From Hyphomicrobium sp. (GTDB lineage: Bacteria > Pseudomonadota > Alphaproteobacteria > Rhizobiales > Hyphomicrobiaceae), in NCBI GenBank assembly GCA_016716675.1, contig JADJVG010000003.1, forward strand, positions 200,001 through 264,000: a DNA stretch of 64,000 nucleotides. The letters run 5' to 3'. Shown piece by piece: positions 25,697 to 34,050 of the stretch (position 1 is its first letter; every line of letters starts with the position of its first letter). A program made the position numbers and the translations under genes. The notes under the pieces were generated by a model, which ran no database searches, was not told where the DNA came from, and saw only the letters and a list, made by a program, of their open reading frames with translations.

Positions 25697-27100
25697 ATGA
25701 GCCAAGCCAAAGCAACAGCGGCGCGCATTTCGCCAGGGATAAAAGGTATTGTCAGAGAGCGTGACAGTCAATTGCGGCTGGTCACGAGCGTTCGATTGCG
25801 CTGGGCAGCGGTGCTAGGGCAGCTCGTTGCGGTTGCCGTCGTCATGGGGATTTACGGCTTTCCGATGGAAGCCGGCCGTTGCCTTGTGCTCATCGCCATG
25901 TCGGCGTGGCTGAACGTTTACCTGTCGATTCGCTATCCCGCGCGTCATCGCCTGAGCACCTTCGCCGCGACCGGTTTGCTGGCCTACGATATTCTGCAAC
26001 TGGCCGGGTTGTTGTATTTCACGGGCGGCATTCAAAATCCGTTCTCCGTGCTGCTCGTGGCGCCGGTGACAGTTGCCGCTTCGACGTTGGCGCCGCGCTA
26101 TGCGGCGGCACTCGGCGTGTTCGTGGTGGTCTGTTCGGTTGTCCTCGTCGTCGAGTACTATCCGCTGCCTTGGTATGAGGGCCTCAGGGTCGAACTACCG
26201 CGCGACTACAAGTTCGGGCTTGTTGCAGCACTCGGCGCGGCAACAAGTTTTCTGGCGTTTAACGCATGGCGGCTCAACAATGAAGGGCGGCAAATGTCTG
26301 CGGCGCTTGCCGCAACGGATATGGTGCTCGCCAGTGAGCAGCGCCTGCATGCGCTCGATGGTTTGGCCGCTGCGGCGGCCCATGAACTCGGCACGCCACT
26401 ATCGACGATTGTGCTGGTCGCCAAGGAACTTGAGCATGAATTGGGTGCCGACAGCCGCTATCGAGAGGATCTGCAATTGCTGCATACGCAAGCAAAGCGT
26501 TGCCGCGAGATTTTACAGAAGCTGACGCGCAGCCCCGACGATCAAGACCCAATGCACGCCAGCATTACGATTCAGGAACTGCTCGACGAGGCGTCGATTG
26601 CGCATCGCGGTCGAGGCAAACAAATCGTGGTGTCGGCGCACCCGATCACCAAGGTCTCAGCTCCGCCGGCCGATGAGCCGCTGGGTATCCGGCGCCCCGG
26701 CGTCATCTACGGTCTTGGCAATATCATTGAAAATGCAATTGGGTTCGCCGCATCCGAAGTGCAGATCGATGCGCGCTGGACGGGCACCGACGTCAGTGTC
26801 ACGATTTCTGATGATGGTCCAGGCTTCGCGCCGGAACTGATGGATACGATCGGCGAGCCCTATGTTACCAGCCGGCGTTATCAGGATCGCGGCGATAAAG
26901 GACATTCCGGGCTGGGCCTTGGGTTTTTCATCGCCAAGACGCTTTTGGAACGATCAGGCGCCAGCGTTAATTTTTCAAATCGGAAGATGCCGCTGACGGG
27001 CGCCATCGTGCAAGTGGTCTGGCCGAGGGCGGCTTTCGAGCTGAAAGCTGGAGACTTCCAATGGCCCGGAAGCACCGGCGCCAACCGAACCGTCCGGTAG
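25697..27100 (+). CDS. regB: RegB/PrrB/ActS redox-sensing histidine kinase
   Basis: Membrane sensor kinase that controls respiratory and other redox genes with RegA. From ATG 25697 the protein has 467 residues; 38 extra codons are possible upstream. About six spans occupy residues 30-190, including the quinone-linked GGIQNPF motif (110-116). The H-box is AAAAHELGTPLST (His229), the redox-active cysteine is conserved (AKRCREI, Cys269), and the ATPase domain shows NIIENAIGFA, DDGPGF and GLGLGFFIAKTLLE. Confidence 0.94.
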   Translation: MSQAKATAARISPGIKGIVRERDSQLRLVTSVRLRWAAVLGQLVAVAVVMGIYGFPMEAGRCLVLIAMSAWLNVYLSIRYPARHRLSTFAATGLLAYDILQLAGLLYFTGGIQNPFSVLLVAPVTVAASTLAPRYAAALGVFVVVCSVVLVVEYYPLPWYEGLRVELPRDYKFGLVAALGAATSFLAFNAWRLNNEGRQMSAALAATDMVLASEQRLHALDGLAAAAAHELGTPLSTIVLVAKELEHELGADSRYREDLQLLHTQAKRCREILQKLTRSPDDQDPMHASITIQELLDEASIAHRGRGKQIVVSAHPITKVSAPPADEPLGIRRPGVIYGLGNIIENAIGFAASEVQIDARWTGTDVSVTISDDGPGFAPELMDTIGEPYVTSRRYQDRGDKGHSGLGLGFFIAKTLLERSGASVNFSNRKMPLTGAIVQVVWPRAAFELKAGDFQWPGSTGANRTVR

Positions 27101-27278
27101 GCGGCTCATCCAAACGGAGTAGACGGAGGCCGTTAACATCGATTTCGATGGTCCCCAGAGCCGAAAGTAACCCTTCGAGGCTGTTTTTCGTGCATCAAGG
27201 GGTTGCACCTGGGTAAGCGGCGTTGGAATATGAATCCGCTGCACAAAATAATGGGGACGTAGAACCCCGGAGGTTGCC

Positions 27279-27845
27279 TTGACCACCGAAGACCTGTCTT
27301 TCAAGCAAGATGAACTGCCCGCTGACCGCTCGCTGGTGATCGTTGATGACGATCGCGCCTTCTTGCAGCGTCTGGCGCGCGCCATGGAAACGCGTGGCTT
27401 CGAAGTCCGTTCGGGCCACTCGGTCGCCGAGGGCGTCGAGCTGATACGCGCAAAGCCGCCCGCCTTCGCAGTCGTCGATATGCGACTTGAAGATGGTACC
27501 GGTCTAGACGTGATCGCGGAACTCTCGCGTGTTCGCCCTGATGCCCGCGCCATCGTGCTGACCGGATACGGCAACATCGCGACGGCGGTTTCTGCCGTGA
27601 AGCTCGGTGCGGTCGATTATCTCGCAAAGCCGGCAGACGCCGACGATGTGACCGACGCGCTGTTGGCGCCGACCGATTCCAAGGCACCGCCGCCCGACAA
27701 TCCGATGTCGGCAGATCGCGTGCGTTGGGAACACATTCAGCGGGTCTATGAGCTGTGCAATCGCAACGTTTCGGAAACGGCGCGCCGTCTCAATATGCAC
27801 CGCCGGACCTTGCAGCGCATTTTGGCAAAGCGCGCGCCGAAGTAA
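27279..27845 (+). CDS. regA: RegA/PrrA/ActR response regulator
   Basis: Partner of RegB. It starts with TTG at 27279, supported by a GGAGG sequence 5 bases upstream. The receiver domain has the acidic pocket DDD (about 23-25), phosphoacceptor Asp67 in VVDMRLEDGTG, Thr95 in VLTGYG and Lys117. A proline-rich linker leads to a Fis-type helix-turn-helix (NVSETARRLNMHRRTLQRIL). The 188 residues match the family. It lies 178 bases after regB. Confidence 0.95.
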   Translation: MTTEDLSFKQDELPADRSLVIVDDDRAFLQRLARAMETRGFEVRSGHSVAEGVELIRAKPPAFAVVDMRLEDGTGLDVIAELSRVRPDARAIVLTGYGNIATAVSAVKLGAVDYLAKPADADDVTDALLAPTDSKAPPPDNPMSADRVRWEHIQRVYELCNRNVSETARRLNMHRRTLQRILAKRAPK

Positions 27846-27884
27846 CGGCGGCGCTTCGCACTTTCACGCATTCGTTCTGATAGG

Positions 27885-28370
27885 CTATTCGATGATCCGC
27901 TCTGGTGGATCACTCAAGGCCTGGAGCCGCCGTGCGGCTGTCATCGCAAATGACATGAGCACCGCTTTGCGCCGCGCCGCCGGAAGGGTGTGCGCAGGCG
28001 CTGGTCGCATGATTTCGCCGCCATAGGCATCCGCAAAAATTAGCCCCGCGTCTGCAGGCAAAATATCCGCCGGAAAGCCAGGCGCGACCGCGAACAGCAG
28101 TCCGTCGCAATAGTCGCGATACTCTGGCCATTTCTGATCGGAGCGGAAGTCGGCAACACTCGACTTGATTTCAACAATCCAGATGGCGCCCTGCGGATTG
28201 ATAGCCAGCACATCGGCGCGGCGGCCATTGGCGAGCGGCATTTCGCTGATGCTCATGAAATTTATATTGCGCATCAAACGTTGTACGCCACGAAGGATCG
28301 ACGCTGCACCTTGAGGTGCAGGTCCGTCATCGTTCAACAGATTCGCGAGCGCGGCGGCCTCGTCGGTCAT
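27885..28370 (-). CDS. mmcB: MmcB-family DNA repair protein
   Basis: About 161 residues from the ATG at 28370 (MTDEAAALANLL); a GTG 33 bases upstream is also in frame. A PD-(D/E)xK nuclease-like core is visible: RRADVLAINPQGAIWIVEIKSS has the Asp and the ExK pair. MmcB in Caulobacter belongs to the SOS/mutasome-related repair set. The end (RRLQALSDPPERIIE) is typical. It is convergent with regA. Confidence 0.85.
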   Translation of the reverse strand: MTDEAAALANLLNDDGPAPQGAASILRGVQRLMRNINFMSISEMPLANGRRADVLAINPQGAIWIVEIKSSVADFRSDQKWPEYRDYCDGLLFAVAPGFPADILPADAGLIFADAYGGEIMRPAPAHTLPAARRKAVLMSFAMTAARRLQALSDPPERIIE

Positions 28371-28499
28371 GGTGCCGCCATTATGCAGGTGAGAACAATC
28401 CACTCAAGCTGTCTGCGGGGGCAGCGGGCGTGTTTGTCAGACATCGGTTTTGGGATCACCGGCTCACGCTGTGGGCATTTTGAACGGGGCGGCTGACTT

Positions 28500-30089
28500 A
28501 TGCTCTTTTGGCGCACGAAGACCGCAAAGCAAACACCACCAGCGACTGTCGAGACGGCGGATGCCGCCGCGCAGTCGGTGACAGAGACAGGTGCAACAGA
28601 GGCCAGTGCCGCCGAGACAGGCGTAACAGACTCTGCGGCCGAACAGCCGCCAGTCGAGGTCGATGCTGAGACCGAGGCGCAGCTGGCTGCAGCAGAGAAT
28701 TCAGCTCAACCCGCGGCGCACGATGCGCCCGCGGCACACGACGCAAAAGTCATCACCTTATCGGCGGTGCGTCTGGCCGACCGGTTGGCAGATATCAACG
28801 GTAAGTCCGAGCGCGCCGAGGGCGACGCTGGTGCGGTGACCGAGACCGTGGTGAGTGACAACGATAGCCGCGCGGTCGTCGCGGGGCAGCTCCATGATCA
28901 TACCGCTCTCAGAACCGCGCTTCAGACCGCTGCCAGCAGTTCGCATGTGCTCATCGTCGGTCCGGCTGGCAGTGGCCGGCGCGCTGCGGCGGTGACGGTT
29001 GCTGAGGAGATCGCGCTTCGCCGCGATATTCCGAAGGATTGGATCTACGCGGTCAACAGTGCGGCGCCGGGGTCTTTGAAAGCCTATGCCGTGCCGCACG
29101 GCACCGGCGCCCGCATGGTGCGCGACGTGCAGGATGCGCTCGCCAAATCAGCGGCGATGTTGGCGCGGTTGATGGCCAGCGACAGCCATCAGATCTCGTT
29201 GGCCGTGCTCGAAGAGGATCATCGCCAGCGCAGCGACGGCGGGCTTGAGCAATTGAAGCGCCGCGCCGAAGCGCAGAACATTGCGTTGGTGCGCACCTCA
29301 GAAGGCTTCGTATTGGCGCCGATGCACGACGGCCGTGTTGTCCGCTCCGACGTGTTCCGCGCTCTACCGGAAGCGCTGCAACGCGACGTCGAAGCCAAAA
29401 TCTCAGGCCTTGAAAGCGAGCTGCAAGCGTTGCTGGGTGCTTTGCCCGGCACCGATATCGCCATCGACGACCGTCATCTGGCGCTCAGCCAGCAAACGGC
29501 GGAGCGGGCCGTCAAACCCAATATGGCGGTAGCGCGCAAGCTGTTCGACAGCTGCGAGGCGATCGCCGGCGTGTTCGATGCGATCGAAAGCGATTGGAAG
29601 CGGCGCGCGGCGGAAGCTGTTCGCCGGGGCAGTGCCGATGCCGCGCTGGGTGTGGCGGGACTGCAAGCCATCAGCGCCGGCCCGGGCGACGGAGCGCCTG
29701 TCGTTGTTGCGCGCACGGTCAGCGCAGCCGGACTGCTCGGAGAGATTGGCCGCGATGCGGCGGGTCTTGTCGCGATACGGCCGGGATATCTGGCGCGGGC
29801 CAACGGCGGGTTCTTGATCATCGACGCTTGGCGGTTGGCGGCTGATCCCACGGCCTGGGCGGCGCTGAGTGCGGTGCTTGAAACCGGTTCGTTGCAGCCG
29901 ATGCCGTCGCCCGGTTTGGCTGTGACCGCAGACCCTGTGCCCCTCAACGTGACGCTGGTGCTTATTGCCGAGCGCCGTTCGCTGGCCCGCTTGAAGGCCA
30001 TCGATCCGCGCGCAGACAGTTATTTCAGCCATTTGGTGACCTTCGACGTTGCCGCAAAGCCGGCGCTACGATCAGGAGTGGCGTTGTGA
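28500..30089 (+). CDS. LonC-like (COG1067-type) ATPase domain protein lacking the protease domain
   Basis: 529 residues. The first 120 are Ala/Glu/Thr-rich and probably disordered. Then come blocks typical of Lon-related ATPases: GPAGSGRRAAAV (residues 154-165), PKDWIYAVN, an SEGFVLAPMHDG segment before a long helical stretch, then LARANGGFLIIDAWRL and VPLNVTLVLIAERR. The Walker A normally has a G-K/R-T/S end; here it reads GRRA, with no Ser or Thr. The Lon serine-protease domain that follows in full-length proteins is absent, because the frame stops and overlaps the next gene. It may be a regulatory or structural ATPase; function unknown. Confidence 0.6.
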   Translation: MLFWRTKTAKQTPPATVETADAAAQSVTETGATEASAAETGVTDSAAEQPPVEVDAETEAQLAAAENSAQPAAHDAPAAHDAKVITLSAVRLADRLADINGKSERAEGDAGAVTETVVSDNDSRAVVAGQLHDHTALRTALQTAASSSHVLIVGPAGSGRRAAAVTVAEEIALRRDIPKDWIYAVNSAAPGSLKAYAVPHGTGARMVRDVQDALAKSAAMLARLMASDSHQISLAVLEEDHRQRSDGGLEQLKRRAEAQNIALVRTSEGFVLAPMHDGRVVRSDVFRALPEALQRDVEAKISGLESELQALLGALPGTDIAIDDRHLALSQQTAERAVKPNMAVARKLFDSCEAIAGVFDAIESDWKRRAAEAVRRGSADAALGVAGLQAISAGPGDGAPVVVARTVSAAGLLGEIGRDAAGLVAIRPGYLARANGGFLIIDAWRLAADPTAWAALSAVLETGSLQPMPSPGLAVTADPVPLNVTLVLIAERRSLARLKAIDPRADSYFSHLVTFDVAAKPALRSGVAL

Positions 30090-30949
30090 TCGCCCACGTC
30101 GCCGAAGCATCTGAAGCCTCTGGCCGCGTGCTGTTATGGTTGGAACCAGACGCGGTCGCGATGCCGCAGACCGTCAACGCTGCCGTTGCCATCGCCAGCG
30201 CCTACGCCGCCGATATCGAAACGCTGGTGCTCGATGCGCCGTCGCCTTGCGATGTCGTCGATGTGCCGGCGGCGCATGTCTCGCTGCTCGGCAAATCCGT
30301 TCAGGCAAGTCCGTCCACGTTCAAGACCAACGACCGGCGCGAGGTGCTGCGCTTGCGCCAGACGCGCGACGTGGTGGAAGCGGCGGACCGCGCCCACATC
30401 CGCATCACCCACACGTTGGGGCGCGGCGACGCCATCGACCGTTTGGCCGACATGTGCTTGGCGCGAGGGCCGTGGAACATTATTGCCGTCTCGCGCCCGC
30501 CGACGCCGCAAATGCCGGGGCTGATCAGCGCCATCCTCGCCAATGTCAGCGGCGCCACCGGCGTCGTGGTGGCTGGCCGCAGCAGTGTTGCGCGCGCGGC
30601 CGATATTGCGGTGATACTGGAAGACGCGGAACGTATGCCGTCGATGCTGCGCGCCGCCGAACGGCTGCTTGGCCCGGCGGGCCGCATTCATGTGATGATC
30701 GCCGCCGAAACGCAGGCGATTTATGAGGAAATTGAAGGTCAGGCACGGCTTATAACCGCCGATGACGCACGCTTTCTGCATCATCGCGGCGCGCCGAGTT
30801 TTGGCGTGCCGGGCGCGTTCGATGCGGAACTGTTCCGCTTAAAGCCGTCGTTCGTGATCGCTCGTTTCGGTGGCACGTTGCTTGGGCAGCCGCGCGCTCT
30901 GACGCGGCTACTTGCATTGGCGCCAGGTCCGATGCTGCTGGTTAGATAG
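30086..30949 (+). CDS. Universal-stress-protein-like protein of unknown function
   Basis: 287 residues beginning with GTG at 30086, which overlaps the preceding stop as GTGA; AGGAG lies 7 bases upstream, so the pair is probably translationally coupled. The N-terminal alternation of hydrophobic strands and helices (RVLLWLEPDAVAM, AVAIASAYAADIETLVLD) and WNIIAVSRPP recall the USP/HUP fold, though no ATP-binding GxxG signature is evident. No signal peptide is seen. The tight coupling suggests that the two proteins act together. Confidence 0.55.
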   Translation: MIAHVAEASEASGRVLLWLEPDAVAMPQTVNAAVAIASAYAADIETLVLDAPSPCDVVDVPAAHVSLLGKSVQASPSTFKTNDRREVLRLRQTRDVVEAADRAHIRITHTLGRGDAIDRLADMCLARGPWNIIAVSRPPTPQMPGLISAILANVSGATGVVVAGRSSVARAADIAVILEDAERMPSMLRAAERLLGPAGRIHVMIAAETQAIYEEIEGQARLITADDARFLHHRGAPSFGVPGAFDAELFRLKPSFVIARFGGTLLGQPRALTRLLALAPGPMLLVR

Positions 30950-30957
30950 CGTACCGC

Positions 30958-31602
30958 TCAGCGCAGGCGGCCAAGGCCGCGCAACAACTGTTCGACATCT
31001 GCTGAGCCGCCGCTGCGTTCGAGTTCGCGCATGATTTCACGCGCCGCCGTTTCGGCTTCGCGCAACTGATCCGGCGGGATGGACCGGACGAGATCCGGAA
31101 TGGCCGCCGGCAAATCGTCGGGCAGGGGTAGGTCCGGTGTAACGCCGCGATGTGGGGCTGGCGGTTCAATGACGAGCGTTGGTTTTTCAACGGTCGTTTC
31201 GACTTGAACCGCAAGTTCGCTGACCCCGACGATGCCGAGGATCGACGTCGGTACGGTTGTGTCCATTTTGATCGTTAGCGCAGTGTCTTCAGGCGCAAAC
31301 GTCAACATGAAATCAAGGTCGCGGCGATCTTCCGGAAGATTGGTGCGCAGGTAGCCGCGCACGGCGCGCTCGATTTCGGTATGCGGTGCGCCGAGCATTC
31401 GCGCACCAGCGGTTGCGGCGGCATCGGCGGCGCTTTGGATGTCGGATCGGGTGCCCTGGGCGCGGGCGTAGTCGAGACCTGCAAGGCCGAGGCCGAGCAC
31501 GGGAACGGCAAGCATCGCAAACAGGACGGCGGTGGTGCCGCGCGTATCGCAAACAAACCGGCCGGCTAAAACGCGCAAGCGTGACAGGTGTGAAGCGTTC
31601 AT
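30958..31602 (-). CDS. TadG-like pilus/secretion protein
   Basis: A 214-residue protein. Residues about 15-60 (RFVCDTRGTTAVLFAMLAVPVLGLGLAGLDYARAQ then SDIQSAADAAATAGA) match the N-terminal Tad-like region of TadE/TadG pseudopilin-associated proteins: a Gly-Thr-containing cleavage/membrane segment followed by an Ala-rich helix. The rest is extracytoplasmic and ends in a helical RELERSGGSADVEQLLRGLG. AAGGAC precedes the ATG. No other tad gene is nearby, so its partner apparatus lies elsewhere. Confidence 0.65.
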   Translation of the reverse strand: MNASHLSRLRVLAGRFVCDTRGTTAVLFAMLAVPVLGLGLAGLDYARAQGTRSDIQSAADAAATAGARMLGAPHTEIERAVRGYLRTNLPEDRRDLDFMLTFAPEDTALTIKMDTTVPTSILGIVGVSELAVQVETTVEKPTLVIEPPAPHRGVTPDLPLPDDLPAAIPDLVRSIPPDQLREAETAAREIMRELERSGGSADVEQLLRGLGRLR

Positions 31603-31781
31603 CCGCGCGCGTCCTTGCTATGGTTCCGGGGCAGCAGCGTTGCCGGAAAGTGGGTAACAAGCCGTTGCATTGCGGACGCTCGGCGTCGCTCCGCCGGAAG
31701 CATGGCTAATGGAGTGTTGACGAGCGTTCCGATCGGGCGCGCGGCGCAGGCGGCGATGGTTGGCGGACCTTCGCCAAGCAC

Positions 31782-32738
31782 TCAGGTCGAGAAGAACTCC
31801 GGCCCGGCGCCGGCGATCAGGGAATCGGGTTTGCCGATTGCTTTCAAATCGCGGCCTTCGTAGTCGATCGCCAGCAGAACAGCACGGATCGTCTCAAGCC
31901 GTGCGCGCCGTTGGTCATTGGCGCGGATCACGAGCCAGGGTGCGGTCGTTGTGTGGGTGAAGCGGAACATTTCGACCTGCGCTTGCGAATAGGCGTCAAA
32001 TTTATTCAGCGCGGCGATATCGACGTCCGACAATTTCCATTGCTTGAGCGGATCGTGGCGGCGTTCATGGAAGCGCTTCAGCTGCATCTCGCGGCCCATC
32101 GACAAGTAGAACTTGAAGAAGCGGATGCTGTCGCGAACCAGAAGCCCTTCAAATTCCGGCGCTTCGCGCAGGAACGTTGCCAGTTGATTGGCGTCGCAGA
32201 AGCCCATGACCTGCTCGACGCCGGCGCGATTGTACCAGGAGCGATCGAACAGGACGATTTCACCCGCGGTCGGCAAATGCACGGCATAACGCTGGAAATA
32301 CAGTTGCCCGCGTTCCGTTTCTGTCGGCTTCGGCAGCGCCACGGCGCGCGTGTGGCGCGGGTTGAGATACTCGGTGAACGCCTTGATGCAGGAGCCTTTG
32401 CCGGCGCCGTCGCGGCCTTCGTAGAGAATGAGAATGCGGCCGCGCGTTTTGATGTTGTGGGTTTGCAGCTTGGCGAGCTCAATTTGCAGCGCATGCAGCT
32501 GCTCGTCGTAGTCCTCGCGCTTCAAGCGCTTGTCATACGGGTAGCCGCCCGAGCGCATGGCGGCGTCATCCAGGTCTTCCGGAAACTTGGGGTCGTCGAG
32601 CGAAAAGCCCTTCGGCAATGCGGTCGATTTTGTGGTTGCGACCGTTTGAGCCGCGCTTGCTGCCGGGGCCTGAGCAGGAGGCTCGACCGCCGATGCCGGG
32701 CTGGACTTCTTGCCGTTGTTGTCTTTGTTTTTTGCCAT
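31782..32738 (-). CDS. ppk2: Polyphosphate kinase 2
   Basis: Family-2 polyphosphate kinase transferring phosphate between polyphosphate and nucleoside diphosphates. The 318 residues start with an Ala/Pro-rich leader of about 45. Walker A EGRDGAGKGS (107-116), the KPTETERGQLYFQRY segment, Walker B LFDRSWYNRAGVE and the lid RRHDPLKQWKLSDVD are all present, as in one-domain PPK2 enzymes. It lies downstream of gcrA on the same strand but past a strong terminator, so it probably has its own promoter. Confidence 0.92.
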   Translation of the reverse strand: MAKNKDNNGKKSSPASAVEPPAQAPAASAAQTVATTKSTALPKGFSLDDPKFPEDLDDAAMRSGGYPYDKRLKREDYDEQLHALQIELAKLQTHNIKTRGRILILYEGRDGAGKGSCIKAFTEYLNPRHTRAVALPKPTETERGQLYFQRYAVHLPTAGEIVLFDRSWYNRAGVEQVMGFCDANQLATFLREAPEFEGLLVRDSIRFFKFYLSMGREMQLKRFHERRHDPLKQWKLSDVDIAALNKFDAYSQAQVEMFRFTHTTTAPWLVIRANDQRRARLETIRAVLLAIDYEGRDLKAIGKPDSLIAGAGPEFFST

Positions 32739-32816
32739 GGCCCGGTGGTCCTTGTGGTCGAACGCACCAGCAGCCTAGCACGTCCGTTTTCGTGTGGTCA
32801 GCGCTGCTGCCAAAAC

Positions 32817-32858
32817 AAAGAAGACCGGCAGCTTCCCCCGAAGCCACCGGTCTTCTTT
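32817..32858 (-). terminator. Strong bidirectional-type terminator after gcrA
   Basis: Perfect 12-bp arms AAAGAAGACCGG (32817-32828) and CCGGTCTTCTTT (32847-32858) enclose a second GCTTC/GAAGC stem with a CCCC loop. The A and T ends would give a U tract on either strand. It lies 48 bases past the gcrA stop. Confidence 0.8.
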
Positions 32859-32906
32859 CCCCCGCCGCCGCCGAAACCCCCCGGTCCGGCGACGTTTTCG
32901 AATGTG

Positions 32907-33455
32907 TTATGCCCGCTCTTTGGCCGGTACCGCCGACGTGATGGCGATCGGCATTTCGACTTCGGTGCGCTCGCGGCGGCGCGGAACGGCCGGCTGGAAG
33001 GCGCGGCGCGCGTGGTGCTCGCAATAGGGCAGGCCAAGTACTTTGGTCTTGCCGCAGAAGTGGAAGTCAGCCATTTGCGGATCGCCGATCGGCCAGCGGC
33101 AGCTGCACTCGGTCAGCGACTGAATGGTTTTGCGCTCGGCGACTGGAATGACCAGCTCTTCGGCGGGCGGAACATAGGCCTCGCCTTCACCTGTGAAGAG
33201 GCCGCGAACCGCCGGGTTTCCGGCAACTGCAAAGCGCGGTTTGTTGGCCGCTCGTTTGACGTTGGCCATGCGCTGGCGCGGACGGTGCGTTTTCATGCGC
33301 GATGTGGTGGCGCGACCCGAGAGGCCAAGGCGATGGACCTTGCCGATGACGGCATTGCGCGTGACGCTTCCGAGCCGTCCGGCGATCTGACTGGCGCTCA
33401 GCCCTTCCGACCAGAGCTTCTTTAAAAGCTCAACCCGTTCATCGTTCCAAGACAT
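32907..33455 (-). CDS. gcrA: GcrA cell-cycle regulator
   Basis: Sigma-70-associated transcription factor that reads CcrM methylation (GANTC) in alphaproteobacteria. From the ATG at 33455 (MSWNDERVELLKKLW) it has 182 residues; the longer open frame upstream does not resemble GcrA. The N-terminal helix-turn-helix (GLSASQIAGRLGSVTRNAVIGKVHRLGL) is diagnostic. The C-terminal domain has ECSCRWPIGDP and FCGKTKVLGLPYCEHHARRAFQP. AGGGAG lies about 11 bases upstream. The window thus carries GcrA, a CtrA site and GANTC sites. Confidence 0.95.
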   Translation of the reverse strand: MSWNDERVELLKKLWSEGLSASQIAGRLGSVTRNAVIGKVHRLGLSGRATTSRMKTHRPRQRMANVKRAANKPRFAVAGNPAVRGLFTGEGEAYVPPAEELVIPVAERKTIQSLTECSCRWPIGDPQMADFHFCGKTKVLGLPYCEHHARRAFQPAVPRRRERTEVEMPIAITSAVPAKERA

Positions 33456-33957
33456 CCGTCGATCGCTCCCTGTCGAGCCGCGTGAAAATGCGGCGGTGCG
33501 CCCCCCGGCGCCCGCAGTCAGACGGCAACGATCGCGAACCTGTTGCAGCGTGCGAGAACGCACGCGACAGCAAGGGACGCGGATCCCAGCCGGGTACAAA
33601 CGCATGAACATGGAAACGCAGAACAGACGTGCCGGGAGACGCGGGCTGCCCACAACTGGGGCACCCTAGGGCACGGACGGACCGAACTCACAGACGAGGG
33701 GGAGCCACCAGAAACAGGGGCATCGCCACATCTCGTGGACCGTCGAGGAGGAAATTACTACAGGCTGAATCCCGTCTACAAGGCGAGCTTCGTATTGTCA
33801 GGGGCATTGACAGGGAGACGTTGCTTCAACGCCACAGAATGATTCGAGTGGTGGATAAGGTTTGCGGTATTGGCGCGCGCTGGTGGCAATTCCACTCCTG
33901 GGCGGGTGGACATGCGCCGGCCCTTATGTTTCCGGCGGTTTCTGCGGGTCCTGCGCG
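33456..33957. other. Long intergenic region between gcrA and argD
   Basis: Together with the argD leader this gap is about 595 bases. No protein-coding frame with a ribosome binding site was found. It must hold the gcrA promoter. A TTGACA at 33807-33812 has no good -10 at the right distance. The plus-strand terminator-like hairpin at 33999 leaves room for an unannotated RNA in this region. Confidence 0.4.
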
Positions 33958-33986
33958 TTGACAGACTTTCGTATGCACATTATCAA
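33958..33986 (+). promoter_or_regulatory. Candidate argD promoter
   Basis: TTGACA (33958-33963), 17 bases, TATCAA (33981-33986). This predicts a start near 33993, only a few bases before the hairpin at 33999. Confidence 0.5.
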
Positions 33987-33998
33987 TAGTTGTAACGG

Positions 33999-34021
33999 GC
34001 CGCCAGAATTGGCGGCTTTTT
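33999..34021 (+). terminator. Terminator-like hairpin in the argD leader
   Basis: GCCGCCA (33999-34005) pairs with TGGCGGC (34010-34016) around a GAAT loop, followed by TTTTTGATTTT. It lies 30 bases before argD, so it ends an upstream transcript, or it caps or attenuates the argD message. Confidence 0.6.
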
Positions 34022-34050
34022 GATTTTCTGCACGAGGACGAGCGTTCCCA

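Noticed and set aside
28500..30949. A single Lon-type protease broken by a frameshift into two genes
   Set aside because: The second protein has no Lon protease features and has its own AGGAG and GTG start; the 4-base overlap is normal gene coupling.
33660..33990. RNase P RNA, tmRNA or tRNA in the gcrA-argD gap
   Set aside because: None of the conserved sequence blocks of these RNAs could be found; only a generic unannotated transcript remains possible.
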